DNA of 64,000 nt from Streptomyces sp. CB02058 (GTDB lineage Bacteria > Actinomycetota > Actinomycetes > Streptomycetales > Streptomycetaceae): the NCBI RefSeq assembly GCF_001905505.1, contig NZ_LIPG01000002.1, forward strand, positions 1,054,001-1,118,000. The letters are read 5' to 3'. Within the stretch, counting starts at the first letter, position 1. Each line of letters opens with the position of its first letter. Below, one piece after another: positions 15,605 through 26,191 of this stretch. The notes below the pieces were generated by a model. It was not told the origin of the DNA. It did not search any database and saw nothing but the letters and a program-made list of their open reading frames with translations. A program made the translations under genes and the position numbers.

Positions 15605-16237
15605 ATGGGTCAGCCGGAAAGCCGGGAACGCGGCACAGCAGAGCAGTCCGGGCTTCCACCGGGTCAGCGGCTGCAACGCGGCTGGCCGGTCACCCATTAC
15701 GGGCCCGTGCCCAAGTTCAAGCCGGACCGCTGGGAGTTCCGGGTCTTCGGGGCGACGGCTGACGGCGACAAGCACTGCTGGAATCACCAGGAATTCTCGG
15801 CGCTGCCCTTCTCGACCGTCGTGGCAGACCTCCACTGCGTGACCAAATTCAGCATGCTGGGTGCCGAATGGGGCGGAATCCTGGCCCGCGAGATCGTGGA
15901 ACTGGCACCGCCCTCGCCCCACGTCACGCACGTGATGGTCTGGGCCGAATACGGATTCAGCTCGAATCTGCGACTGGACGACTTCGCATCGGACCGGACG
16001 CTGTTCGCCACCCATAAGGACGGCGAACTGCTCACCGCGGAACACGGATTCCCGCTGCGTCTGGTCGTGCCGCATCTGTATGCCTGGAAGGGCCCGAAAT
16101 GGGTCCGGGGCATCGAATACATGACCGCGGACCGCCGGGGCTTCTGGGAGGAGCGGGGCTACCACAACATCGGCGACCCGTGGAGCGAGCAGCGCTACTC
16201 CTACCAGGAGGAGCCCGGGGACGGCCCCGAGCTCTGA
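15605..16237 (+). CDS. Small molybdopterin (sulfite-oxidase-like) oxidoreductase
   Basis: 210 residues corresponding to the single molybdopterin-binding domain of the sulfite oxidase/MsrP family. The core begins at WPVTHYGPVPKFKPDRW; a Cys in the expected Mo-ligand position is in DLHCVTKFSM, followed by GAEWGG. VPHLYAWKGPKWVRGIEY is a further family signature. There is no Tat signal, so it is probably cytoplasmic and lacks the haem and dimerisation domains of true sulfite oxidases. Substrate unknown. The start is uncertain, since GGAGG overlaps too closely (one base) with ATG 15605. Confidence 0.82.
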   Translation: MGQPESRERGTAEQSGLPPGQRLQRGWPVTHYGPVPKFKPDRWEFRVFGATADGDKHCWNHQEFSALPFSTVVADLHCVTKFSMLGAEWGGILAREIVELAPPSPHVTHVMVWAEYGFSSNLRLDDFASDRTLFATHKDGELLTAEHGFPLRLVVPHLYAWKGPKWVRGIEYMTADRRGFWEERGYHNIGDPWSEQRYSYQEEPGDGPEL

Positions 16238-16255
16238 CGCTCCCGTGCCGGCCGG

Positions 16256-16756
16256 TCAGTGGTGGTGGGCGTGCACCACGGCGTGCCCCTTGCCTCGGCC
16301 GATCATCCACTTGTTGACCGGTGTCGTGACGACGAAGGCCGCCACCAGCGCGATGGCCAGGACGGTCCAGAACTTCGCGTCCGAGAGGCCGGCGTCCATG
16401 GCTCCCGGCCAGAGTGCGATCACCGAGTTGTCGATGAGCTCCATCACGGCGATCGACACGGTGTCGGCGGCGAGCGCGATCCGGACGGCCGTACGGAGAC
16501 CGACGCCGGCGCCCAGCACCGAGCGCAGGGTCAGCGCGTAGCCGAAGAAGAACGCCAGGACGATCGCGAGCACGAGCGTCTGGACGTTGCCCCAGCCGAG
16601 CGCGGTGCCGATCGCCATCCCGAGGACCTCGCCGATCGCGCAGCCGGTGAGGCAGTGCAGGGTCGCTCGTGCGGCCATGCTCCAGCTCGCGCCGCCGCCA
16701 TGGTTGTGGTGGGTGTCGTGGTGTCCCTGATGCGTGTCGTGCGCCTCGTGCTGCAT
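16256..16756 (-). CDS. DUF4396 membrane protein with His-rich ends
   Basis: 166 residues. The N-terminus is strikingly His-rich (HEAHDTHQGHHDTHHNHGGG) and the C-terminus ends HAHHH. Between them are four hydrophobic segments, with a Cys pair motif HCLTGCAIGEVLGM in the first and the acidic/Asn motif DTVSIAVMELIDNS. These features match DUF4396, a family of unknown function. The ATG at 16756 has TGGGGGC upstream; ATG 16780 and 16792 are alternatives. A palindrome like copper-sensing CsoR operators lies 14-50 bp upstream depending on start. I infer a metal (probably copper) role, which is not established. Confidence 0.8.
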   Translation of the reverse strand: MQHEAHDTHQGHHDTHHNHGGGASWSMAARATLHCLTGCAIGEVLGMAIGTALGWGNVQTLVLAIVLAFFFGYALTLRSVLGAGVGLRTAVRIALAADTVSIAVMELIDNSVIALWPGAMDAGLSDAKFWTVLAIALVAAFVVTTPVNKWMIGRGKGHAVVHAHHH

Positions 16757-16805
16757 GAGAAGCCCCCAAAGCCGGGTCATGGTTCCTGGCAATCATGGGA
16801 ACCAT

Positions 16806-16822
16806 ATACCCCCCTGGGGTAT
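16806..16822 (-). promoter_or_regulatory. CsoR-like metal-responsive operator
   Basis: ATACCCC-CCT-GGGGTAT, a perfect 7-bp inverted repeat with AT ends and G/C tracts, as in CsoR/RcnR-family operators. It lies between endonuclease IV (3' end) and the start of the DUF4396 gene, so it can only serve the latter. Confidence 0.65.
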
Positions 16823-16831
16823 TCCCCTTCG

Positions 16832-17689
16832 TCAGTGCGCGCCCCGGAGCTCCTTCAGCCGTGCCACGTCCGCCGCATGGCCCTCCTTGCCGCCGGGAGT
16901 CTCGATGATCAGGGGAACGCCCTCGGTCGCCGGGTGCGCGAGCAGCTCGCGGAACGGCTCGGCGCCGATGTGGCCCGCCCCGATGTTCTCGTGCCGGTCC
17001 TTGTGCGCCCCCACCACGTCCTTGGAGTCATTGGCGTGGATCAGCTTCAGCCGGCCCTCGCCGACCGTGCCGACCAGCAGGTCGAGGGTCTGCCGCATCC
17101 CCGCTGGGCCGGTCAGGTCGTGCCCCGCCGCGTAGATGTGGCAGGTGTCCAGGCAGACGCCCAGCTTCGGGTGGAAGTCCAGCGCCTCGAAATACGGCCC
17201 GAAGTCCCACGTCCGTGAACAGAGCGAGGATCCCTGCCCCGCGGTCGACTCCAGGAGGAGGAACGGATCGTCGTCATGGGTCAGCTCGTCCAGCAGCGGG
17301 AGCATGTGCGTCCGCACCTGGGCGAGGGCCTCCTCGCGGGGCCGCCCCCCGGTCGCCGACCCGGTGTGCACCACGACACCCAGTGCCCCGATCTCCCTGG
17401 CCCGGCGCAGCGAGTGGCGCAGCGACAGGACGGACCGCTCGACCGTGGCCTCGGTGTGCGAGCCGAAGTTGATCAGATAGGGAGCGTGGACGTACGCCGG
17501 AATCGACTCGGCGGCGCACTCCGAGCGGAACAGCTCGTCCTGCGCCGGATTCCCGGGAGGAGTCGCCCAGCCGCGCGGATTGGCCACGAAGACCTGCACC
17601 GTCTCCGCCGCCAGTTCACGGGCGTAGCCGAGGCCGATCTTGGCGAGGCCGCCGGCCACGGGAACGTGTCCGCCTATGGGGTTGCGCAT
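16832..17689 (-). CDS. nfo: Deoxyribonuclease IV (AP endonuclease)
   Basis: Cleaves DNA 5' of abasic sites in base excision repair; 285 residues, TIM barrel with a trinuclear zinc centre. Visible blocks are VHAPYLINFGS, LESTAGQG, CLDTCHIYAAGHD, HANDSKDVVGAHKDRHENIGAGHIG and IIETPGG, which together contain the zinc-binding His, Asp and Glu residues. The N-terminus IGGHVPVAGGL is the family signature. It lies 21 bp downstream of the PASTA kinase gene on the same strand and may be co-transcribed with it. Confidence 0.95.
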   Translation of the reverse strand: MRNPIGGHVPVAGGLAKIGLGYARELAAETVQVFVANPRGWATPPGNPAQDELFRSECAAESIPAYVHAPYLINFGSHTEATVERSVLSLRHSLRRAREIGALGVVVHTGSATGGRPREEALAQVRTHMLPLLDELTHDDDPFLLLESTAGQGSSLCSRTWDFGPYFEALDFHPKLGVCLDTCHIYAAGHDLTGPAGMRQTLDLLVGTVGEGRLKLIHANDSKDVVGAHKDRHENIGAGHIGAEPFRELLAHPATEGVPLIIETPGGKEGHAADVARLKELRGAH

Positions 17690-17710
17690 GTGCTGCCAGT
17701 CCTCGGTGAT

Positions 17711-19633
17711 CTAAAGGGCCTTGGTCCTGATGGTGATCGTGGAGCCTTCGGCGGCCTTCTCCCCGCCCTCGACCGACTGCTTCCCGATCGTGTCGCTGAA
17801 CGAGAGGAGCGGGCGGTCGACCTCCACCTCGAACCCCGCGTCCTCCAGTGTGCTCCGGGCCTCGTCGACGTCCATCCCCGTGACATCGGGGACTTCCAGC
17901 ATGCGAGGGCCCTTGGAGACCGTCAGCTCGACGGTGTCGCCCTCTGCGGCCTCCGCGCCGCTGCCGGGGGCCTGCCGGGCGACGTCGCCGTCGGCCTCCG
18001 GGGAGTTGACGCGCTCGGGCAGCACCTTCGCCTTCAGCCCCGCCTCCTGGAGTGCGGCGGTGGCGTCCTCGGTGCCCATGCCCGTGACGTCCGGCACGTC
18101 GACAGGGCTGCCCTTGCTGACGACCAGGGCGACCGCCGAGTCCGGGTGGCGCTCGGTGCCCATGGCCGGATCCGTACGGATCACCTCGCCGCGGGCGATG
18201 TCCTCGCTGAACTCCCGGGTCACCATCCCGGGGGCCAGCCCGGTCTTCTTCAGCTCGCGCCGGGCGTCGCCGAGCGAGAGGCCCTCCACATCGGGGACCT
18301 TCACGATCTCGGGACCGCGCGAGACCACCAGCTTCACGGCGTCGTTCTTCCGGATGCGCTCACCCGAGCCGGGGTCACTGCTGATCACCGTGCCGCGCTT
18401 CACCGTGTCGCTGTAGGCGCGGTCGACGCTCTTCATGTCCAGTCCGGCGTCCGAGAGGCGCTTCTCCGCGGCGCTCTGGGTCTGGCCGAGCAGCGAGGGG
18501 ACCCGGGTGAATTGGCCCGAATTGATGTACCAGACGCCCGCACTGGTCCCCAGCACCAGCAGCAGGGCGACGAGCGCCGCGTATATCCCGCGACGGCCGC
18601 CACCCGCGAAGGGCACCCGGCGGCCTCCGCCCTGCCGGGGCGGCAGAGCGGCGGGCATCTCCAGCCGGCTGGTGTGGTGAGCGGTGCCCTGGCCGGCCGG
18701 GATCACCCGGGGGATCACGCTCGTACGGTCCTCGGCGGCGTCGTGCGCCTCGGCGAGGGCCTGCGGGGGCACCGCGTCGAGCTGCTGCTCCGTGAGCGCG
18801 CTCCGGGCCTCCCGGGAGATGGCGAGGAGGGCCACCGCGTCGTGCGGACGCACCTCGGGATTGCGGGCGGTGGCCGTCGCGACGAGCTCGTCCAGCCCGG
18901 CGGCCAGACCGGGAACGGCGGCGGACGGGGCGGGGACGTCCTCGTTGAGGTGCTGGTAGATGACCTGGGCCGCGTTGTCGCCGGTGTGCGGTTTGCCGCC
19001 GGTGAGCATCTCGTACAGCACGACGCCGCAGGCGTACACGTCGGACCGGGTGTCGGCGGTGCCCTGCTCGATCTGTTCGGGGGCGAGGTAGGAGACCGTC
19101 CCCAGGAGCGAGCCGGTGGTGTCCGTGGCGGTGCCCACGGCGCGCACGAGACCGAAGTCGGCGACCTTCACCCGGCCGTCGTCCCCTATCAGGACGTTCT
19201 CCGGCTTCATGTCGCGGTGGACGAAGCCGGCGCGGTGAGCGGCGCCGAGCGCGGCGAGGACCGGCTCCAGGATGTCCAGCGCGGCCCGGGGCTGCAGGGC
19301 GCCGCGCTCGCGCAGCACGTCACGCAGGGTGCACCCCGCGACGTACTCCATCGCCAGGTAGACGTACGCGCCCTGGGCGCCCTGGTCGAAGACCCCCACC
19401 ACATTGGGGTGGGCGAGCCGGGCGACGGACTTCGCCTCGCGGATGAAGCGCTCGACGAACGAGGCGTCCGTCGCCAGCGCCGGGTGCATCACCTTGAGGG
19501 CGAGCACACGGTCGAGCCGGGTGTCCATGGCCCGGTAGACCGTGGCCATACCGCCGACGGCGATGCGTGCGTCGACGCGATAGCGGCCGTCGAGCAGCTG
19601 CCCGACAAGCGGGTCCTGAAGGGTCGTGTCCAC
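17711..19633 (-). CDS. pkaF: Ser/Thr protein kinase with four PASTA domains
   Basis: 640-residue membrane kinase. The kinase domain (residues 18-280) has the glycine loop AVGGMATVYRA, ATP-binding Lys47, catalytic loop HRDMKPEN (Asp141), DFG at 159-161 and APEQ. A single TM segment lies at about 350-370. Four extracellular PASTA repeats (about 374-440, 441-508, 509-577, 578-640) should bind muropeptides or lipid II. PknB-type kinases of this layout regulate growth and division. The gene has the position of PkaF in S. coelicolor and of PknL in mycobacteria. GTG start, reading away from the thi genes' 3' end. Confidence 0.93.
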   Translation of the reverse strand: MDTTLQDPLVGQLLDGRYRVDARIAVGGMATVYRAMDTRLDRVLALKVMHPALATDASFVERFIREAKSVARLAHPNVVGVFDQGAQGAYVYLAMEYVAGCTLRDVLRERGALQPRAALDILEPVLAALGAAHRAGFVHRDMKPENVLIGDDGRVKVADFGLVRAVGTATDTTGSLLGTVSYLAPEQIEQGTADTRSDVYACGVVLYEMLTGGKPHTGDNAAQVIYQHLNEDVPAPSAAVPGLAAGLDELVATATARNPEVRPHDAVALLAISREARSALTEQQLDAVPPQALAEAHDAAEDRTSVIPRVIPAGQGTAHHTSRLEMPAALPPRQGGGRRVPFAGGGRRGIYAALVALLLVLGTSAGVWYINSGQFTRVPSLLGQTQSAAEKRLSDAGLDMKSVDRAYSDTVKRGTVISSDPGSGERIRKNDAVKLVVSRGPEIVKVPDVEGLSLGDARRELKKTGLAPGMVTREFSEDIARGEVIRTDPAMGTERHPDSAVALVVSKGSPVDVPDVTGMGTEDATAALQEAGLKAKVLPERVNSPEADGDVARQAPGSGAEAAEGDTVELTVSKGPRMLEVPDVTGMDVDEARSTLEDAGFEVEVDRPLLSFSDTIGKQSVEGGEKAAEGSTITIRTKAL

Positions 19634-19761
19634 GGGGGGAGTCTACGAGCTGCCACCGACACGGCGGGTCGCCCCGGGGCTCCCCGGGGCCGTACTGGAG
19701 CCGAGCCGTGACAGGGGCATGCACGTGTTGTGACCAGGACGGGTTCCCCGGCGCGCGGGCC

Positions 19762-22036
<2,275 letters not shown>

Positions 22037-22045
22037 GGGCGTCCA

Positions 22046-22142
22046 GCCCCTCCCTTCGCCGGCATGACCCGGATCAGGTTCGTACGGTCGGAGGCCGGCC
22101 AGCCTCCCTCTCAGCCCGGTACGTCCGGACTCCCGCGAGTGC
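22046..22142 (-). promoter_or_regulatory. TPP riboswitch (THI element)
   Basis: On the minus strand the conserved core GGGCTGAGAGG is followed by a variable hairpin (GGCTGGCC region), then CCTGATCCGGGTCATGCCGG and CGAAGGGAGGGG. The last block includes the probable Shine-Dalgarno sequence of thiO, so control is likely at translation initiation. Confidence 0.93.
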
Positions 22143-22197
22143 TTTACGGTGGCCAGCCTAGACCCCACCACCCGCAGGCAGTAAGGGAGCAGCGCCC

Positions 22198-22539
22198 GTG
22201 GCCCGTTCGCTCGACGGACTCGTCCTCTCACCCGTCGCGGACCAGGCCCCCGGCCAGGTCGGCACCCGGACCCGCTTCACGTACCACGAGCGGGACGGCC
22301 GGATCTGGGCCGACTACGCGGGCGGCGACGTCGTCCGCGGCCATCTCGTCGGCACCCGGGAGGCGGACGTACTGGACTTCCGCTACGTCCAGTTGAAGCA
22401 GGACGGAACGACCTCTTCCGGGCACTGCGTCTCGACCGTCACGGACCTTCCCGACGGCCGGGTCCGCCTGGACGAGACGTGGCAGTGGGAATCGCAGGAG
22501 GGCAGCGGGACGAGTGTGGTGGAGGAGCTCGCGGGCTGA
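22198..22539 (+). CDS. Small beta-rich conserved protein of unknown function
   Basis: 113 residues, soluble, no signal peptide. Alternating hydrophobic/polar strands (TRTRFTYHERDGRIWADYAGG, HLVGTREADVLDFRYVQL, RVRLDETWQWES) suggest a small beta-barrel of lipocalin-like type. Similar proteins are sometimes annotated as N-acetylglutamate synthase, but I see no acetyltransferase motif and would not use that name. GTG 22198 has GGGAG upstream. It is divergent from the TPP-riboswitch-controlled operon and 29 bp before the reductase gene. Confidence 0.7.
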   Translation: MARSLDGLVLSPVADQAPGQVGTRTRFTYHERDGRIWADYAGGDVVRGHLVGTREADVLDFRYVQLKQDGTTSSGHCVSTVTDLPDGRVRLDETWQWESQEGSGTSVVEELAG

Positions 22540-22568
22540 CGGGACATCAGGTGATTAGGGTGGGGCGG

Positions 22569-23801
22569 GTGAGCGAGCAGACACAGGACCCGGCAGCGGG
22601 ACGGCGGCCACGTGACGTCGTGATCGTGGGGGCCGGCATGGCCGGAGTGCAGACGGCCGTGGCCCTGCGCGAACAGGGCTTCACCGGCCCGGTCACCCTC
22701 ATCGGCGCCGAACCGCACCAGCCCTACGACCGCCCGCCGCTGTCCAAAGCGGTCCTGCTCGGCAAGGCCGAGGACTCCGCGTTCGACGTCGACTTCGAGG
22801 CCCTGGACATCACGCTGCGCCTCGGGCTCGACGTGACCGGCCTGCGCGCCGGCACGCACGAACTGGACACCCCCGAAGGGCCCGTCGCCTACGACGCGCT
22901 CGTCCTCGCCACCGGGGCCGAACCCGTCGTCCTGCCCGGTTCCGAGGGCGTGCCCGGCGTCCATCTGCTGCGCACCCTCGACGACGCCGCCAGGCTGCGG
23001 CCCGTCCTGGACCGGCAGCACGACGTGGTCGTCGTCGGAGCGGGCTGGATCGGCGCGGAGTTCGCCACCGCGGCCCGCGCCGCCGGCTGCGCGGTCACCG
23101 TCGTGGAGGCGGCGGACCGCCCCCTCGCGGGCTCGATGCCCGCCGAGGTCGCCGCTCCGATGGCCGACTGGTACGCCGAGAGCGGAACCGAGCTCCTCAC
23201 CGGGGCCCTGGTCTCACGCGTCGAACCGGGCGCCGTCCACCTGGCGGACGGCCGGGTGATCCCCGCGGGCGCGGTGGTCGTCGGCATCGGCGCGCGGCCC
23301 GCGACGGGCTGGCTGGCGGACTCGGGCATCGCGCTCGGCCCGGACGGATCGGTCACCGCGGACAGCTCGCTGCGCACCTCGCTGCCCGACGTCCACGCGG
23401 TGGGCGACTGCGCGTCCTTCCCCTCCGCCCGCTACGGGACACGGCTGCTGGTGCACCACTGGGACAACGCCCTCCAGGGGCCCCGGGCGGTGGCCGCCGC
23501 CCTCGCGGACGGTGTGGCCCGGACGTACGACCCCGTGCCCTACTTCTGGTCCGAGCAGTTCGGCCGCTTCGTGCAGTACGCCGGGCACCACGCCGACGCC
23601 GACACGCTGCTGTGGCGGGGCGACCCGGGGGACCCCTCCTGGACGGTCTGCTGGCTGCGTGAAGGGGTCCTGGTCGCCGTGCTGGCCGTCAGCCGGCCGC
23701 GTGATCTGGCGCAGGGGCGCAAGCTCGTCGAGGCCGGCGCCCGGATCGATCCGGTGCGGGCCGCCGACTCCTCCGTCCCGCTGAAATTGTCGGCGCTCTA
23801 G
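22569..23801 (+). CDS. FAD-dependent NAD(P)H ferredoxin reductase
   Basis: 410 residues in the BphA4/rhodocoxin reductase family, which passes electrons from NAD(P)H to small ferredoxins, often for P450s or dioxygenases. FAD-binding VIVGAGMAGVQTA, NAD-binding VVGAGWIGAEFA, the FAD block VHAVGDCASF and the C-terminal Trp-rich interface (WRGDPGDPSWTVCWL) are all present. GTG 22569 is preceded by TAGGGT (22556-22561), a good -10 placed so that transcription would begin at or next to the start codon; the message may be leaderless. No ferredoxin or P450 gene is adjacent. Confidence 0.9.
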   Translation: MSEQTQDPAAGRRPRDVVIVGAGMAGVQTAVALREQGFTGPVTLIGAEPHQPYDRPPLSKAVLLGKAEDSAFDVDFEALDITLRLGLDVTGLRAGTHELDTPEGPVAYDALVLATGAEPVVLPGSEGVPGVHLLRTLDDAARLRPVLDRQHDVVVVGAGWIGAEFATAARAAGCAVTVVEAADRPLAGSMPAEVAAPMADWYAESGTELLTGALVSRVEPGAVHLADGRVIPAGAVVVGIGARPATGWLADSGIALGPDGSVTADSSLRTSLPDVHAVGDCASFPSARYGTRLLVHHWDNALQGPRAVAAALADGVARTYDPVPYFWSEQFGRFVQYAGHHADADTLLWRGDPGDPSWTVCWLREGVLVAVLAVSRPRDLAQGRKLVEAGARIDPVRAADSSVPLKLSAL

Positions 23802-23869
23802 CGCCGGACGCGGTCCCGTACGCCCGGCCCGGCTACCGACTGTCGGTCCGGGATGGCACGCTTGTCCTT

Positions 23870-24235
23870 GTGACCGAGATTGACGCAAAGATCGATGCTC
23901 TCGTCCCCGCCTGGCTCCACCTTCCCGACATCGCGGAAATGCTCGATGTCGAGGTGACGCGCGTGCGGCAGCTGGTCAAGGAAGGCCAGCTCATCGCCGT
24001 ACGACGTGGTGAGAACCGGACGCTCCAGGTGCCTGCCGCCTTCATCGACGGCAACAAGGTGGTCAAGGGTCTCGCAGGGACCCTGACGCTCCTGAGGGAC
24101 GACGGCTACAACGACGAAGAGATGCTGGACTGGCTCTTCACCCCCGACCCGACCCTGCCCGGAACCCCGGCGCAGGCCCTGAGCGAGAATCGCGGTACGG
24201 AGGTGAAGCGCCGGGCCCAGGCGCTCGCCGTCTGA
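23870..24235 (+). CDS. Rv2175c-like DNA-binding protein
   Basis: 121 residues. A winged HTH-like N-terminal half (LPDIAEMLDVEVTRVRQLVKEGQLIAVRRG) is followed by a conserved actinobacterial C-terminal domain (VVKGLAGTLTLLRDDGYNDEEMLDWLFTPDPTL, ending RRAQALAV). This matches mycobacterial Rv2175c, a DNA-binding substrate of the kinase PknL. The N-terminal extension carrying the reported phosphorylated Thr in Rv2175c is absent here; Thr2 is the only Thr in the first 29 residues. The GTG start has no ribosome site, so the mRNA may be leaderless. The PASTA kinase gene is 4 kb away. Confidence 0.88.
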   Translation: MTEIDAKIDALVPAWLHLPDIAEMLDVEVTRVRQLVKEGQLIAVRRGENRTLQVPAAFIDGNKVVKGLAGTLTLLRDDGYNDEEMLDWLFTPDPTLPGTPAQALSENRGTEVKRRAQALAV

Positions 24236-24304
24236 CCGGACGACCGTGAGTGGAGTGCGGGCCGTGGCACACGCGGCCCGCACTCCGCCGTCAGGGCACG
24301 GCCG

Positions 24305-24337
24305 TCCATCGACGCACCAGCGATCCATCGACGCACC
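24305..24337 (+). repeat. 14-bp direct repeat before thiE
   Basis: TCCATCGACGCACC occurs at 24305-24318 and 24324-24337 (19-bp period), ending 15 bp before the thiE start codon. Possible double binding site or a local duplication. Confidence 0.6.
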
Positions 24338-24352
24338 GACGGGGGAATCATC

Positions 24353-25003
24353 ATGTCCACGCCTCGCTCCCAGCTGTCCGGCGCCCGGCTCTACCTGTGC
24401 ACGGACGCCCGCAAGCGGCAGGGTGACCTCCCGGAGTTCCTCGACGCCGTGCTGTCCAGCGGTGTCGACATCGTCCAGCTGCGCGACAAGGGCATGGAGG
24501 CGGCCGAGGAGCTCGAACACCTCGCCGTGTTCGCCGACGCCTGCAAGCGCCACGGCGCGCTCCTCGCGGTGAACGACCGGGCCGACGTCGCCCACGCCAT
24601 CGACTCCGACGTGCTGCATCTCGGCCAGGGCGACCTGCCCGTGCCCGCCGCCCGCGCCGTCATCGGCCAGGACGCCCTGATCGGCCGGTCCACCCATGCC
24701 GAGTCCGAGGTCGACGCCGCCGTCACCGAGGCGGGCGTCGACTACTTCTGCACGGGACCCTGCTGGCCCACGCCTACCAAGCCCGGCCGGCACGCCCCCG
24801 GCCTCGGCCTCGTGCGCTACGCCGCCTCGCTCGGCACGACGCGGCCGTGGTTCGCCATCGGCGGGATCGACGCGGGGAACCTGGACGAGGTGCTCGACGC
24901 CGGGGCCCGCCGTGTCGTCGTCGTGCGCGCCATCACGGAGGCACCGGATCCGGCTGCGGCGGCCGCGGCCCTCGCGCGGCGCATCCGGGCCCGTTCCCTC
25001 TGA
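24353..25003 (+). CDS. thiE: Thiamine-phosphate synthase
   Basis: Joins hydroxymethylpyrimidine diphosphate and thiazole phosphate to thiamine phosphate; 216-residue TIM barrel. Family blocks are [68 protein letters not shown] and [21 protein letters not shown] lies seven bases before the ATG. No TPP riboswitch is visible upstream, unlike thiOSG; the spacer carries a 14-bp direct repeat instead. Confidence 0.96.
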   Translation: MSTPRSQLSGARLYLCTDARKRQGDLPEFLDAVLSSGVDIVQLRDKGMEAAEELEHLAVFADACKRHGALLAVNDRADVAHAIDSDVLHLGQGDLPVPAARAVIGQDALIGRSTHAESEVDAAVTEAGVDYFCTGPCWPTPTKPGRHAPGLGLVRYAASLGTTRPWFAIGGIDAGNLDEVLDAGARRVVVVRAITEAPDPAAAAAALARRIRARSL

Positions 25004-25223
25004 AGCGGGCGCTCCGCTCCCGCGCGGGCAGCCCGTACCGGCCGTGAGGGCCGGTGGAGAGGGCTCTCGGGGAGGTGTCCCGGGAAGGATCGGTAACAGG
25101 GCCGGGGAGGGGGCCGGGGGCAGCGTCGGGGCAGGTGTCCGAAGGGTGGACAAAATCCGCCTCATTCCGGTCAAATCGGCCCCTCTGGTTGGGGTACCGC
25201 CGGGCCCTGGTTAACCTCCGGGT

Positions 25224-26141
25224 ATGGCCCTTGGTACACCTTCCACCAGGACGGATCACGCACGCACCGTGCGTGAGCTCCTCGCGACCGGCGAGATGTC
25301 GTACTCGTTCGAGTTCTGGGCGCCCAAGACCGAGAAGGGCGAGCGGAATCTCTGGAACGCACTGCGCCGGGTCGAGGCGGTGGGACCGAGCTTCGTCTCC
25401 GTGACGTACGGGGCAGGTGGTTCGACCCGGGCCGGGACCGTGCGCGCGACCCAGCAGATCGCCGCGGACTCCACGCTCACTCCGGTCGCCCACCTCACCG
25501 CCGTCGACCACTCCGTGGCCGAGCTGCGCAACATGGTCGGGCAGTACGCCGACGCCGGTATCCGCAACATCCTCGCGGTGCGCGGAGACCCGCCGGGCGA
25601 CCCGATGGGCGAGTGGATCGAGCACCCGCAGGGCGTGCGCTACGCGGCCGACCTCGTCCGGCTCATCAAGGAGGCCGGTGACTTCTGCGTCGGCGTCGCG
25701 GCCTTCCCCGAGATGCACCCCCGGTCCTCCGACTGGGACTCCGACATCGGTCATTTCGTCGACAAGTGCCGAGCCGGTGCCGACTACGCGATCACCCAGA
25801 TGTTCTTCGATCCGGAGAGCTATCTCCAGATGCGTGACCGTGTGGTCGCCGCGGGTTGCGACACCCCGGTCATTCCCGAGGTGATGCCGCTCACCAGCGT
25901 GAAACAGCTGGAGAGATTCGCGCAGCTCAGCAACGCGTCGCTGCCTTCCTCACTGAAAGAACGCATCCTCGCCGCTAAGGACGACCCGGCGGCTGTACGC
26001 TCCATTGGCATCGAGTTCGCCACGGAGTTCTGCGCGAAGCTGCTCTCCGAGGGTGTCCCGGGGCTGCACTTCATCACGCTCAACAACTCGACGGCGACAC
26101 TCGAGATCTACGAGAATCTCGGACTGCACAAGCAGTCCTGA
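25224..26141 (+). CDS. metF: 5,10-methylenetetrahydrofolate reductase
   Basis: Reduces methylene-THF to methyl-THF for methionine synthesis; 305 residues, FAD-binding TIM barrel. It contains [14 protein letters not shown] with the catalytic Glu, [43 protein letters not shown], and the QMFFDPE block. The ATG has no ribosome site, while TAACCT at 25211-25216 sits where a -10 would place the transcript start at the ATG, so it is probably leaderless. It stands alone between thiE and a membrane protein gene. Confidence 0.96.
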   Translation: MALGTPSTRTDHARTVRELLATGEMSYSFEFWAPKTEKGERNLWNALRRVEAVGPSFVSVTYGAGGSTRAGTVRATQQIAADSTLTPVAHLTAVDHSVAELRNMVGQYADAGIRNILAVRGDPPGDPMGEWIEHPQGVRYAADLVRLIKEAGDFCVGVAAFPEMHPRSSDWDSDIGHFVDKCRAGADYAITQMFFDPESYLQMRDRVVAAGCDTPVIPEVMPLTSVKQLERFAQLSNASLPSSLKERILAAKDDPAAVRSIGIEFATEFCAKLLSEGVPGLHFITLNNSTATLEIYENLGLHKQS

Positions 26142-26191
26142 CCGGCCGTACCCGCCACCAACCGGGGCGGTGGCCGCAGGAGGGGGCGGGC

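Noticed and set aside
22198..22539. N-acetylglutamate synthase name used for similar small proteins
   Set aside because: No acetyl-CoA binding motif and too short; a beta-rich unknown protein is the safer call.
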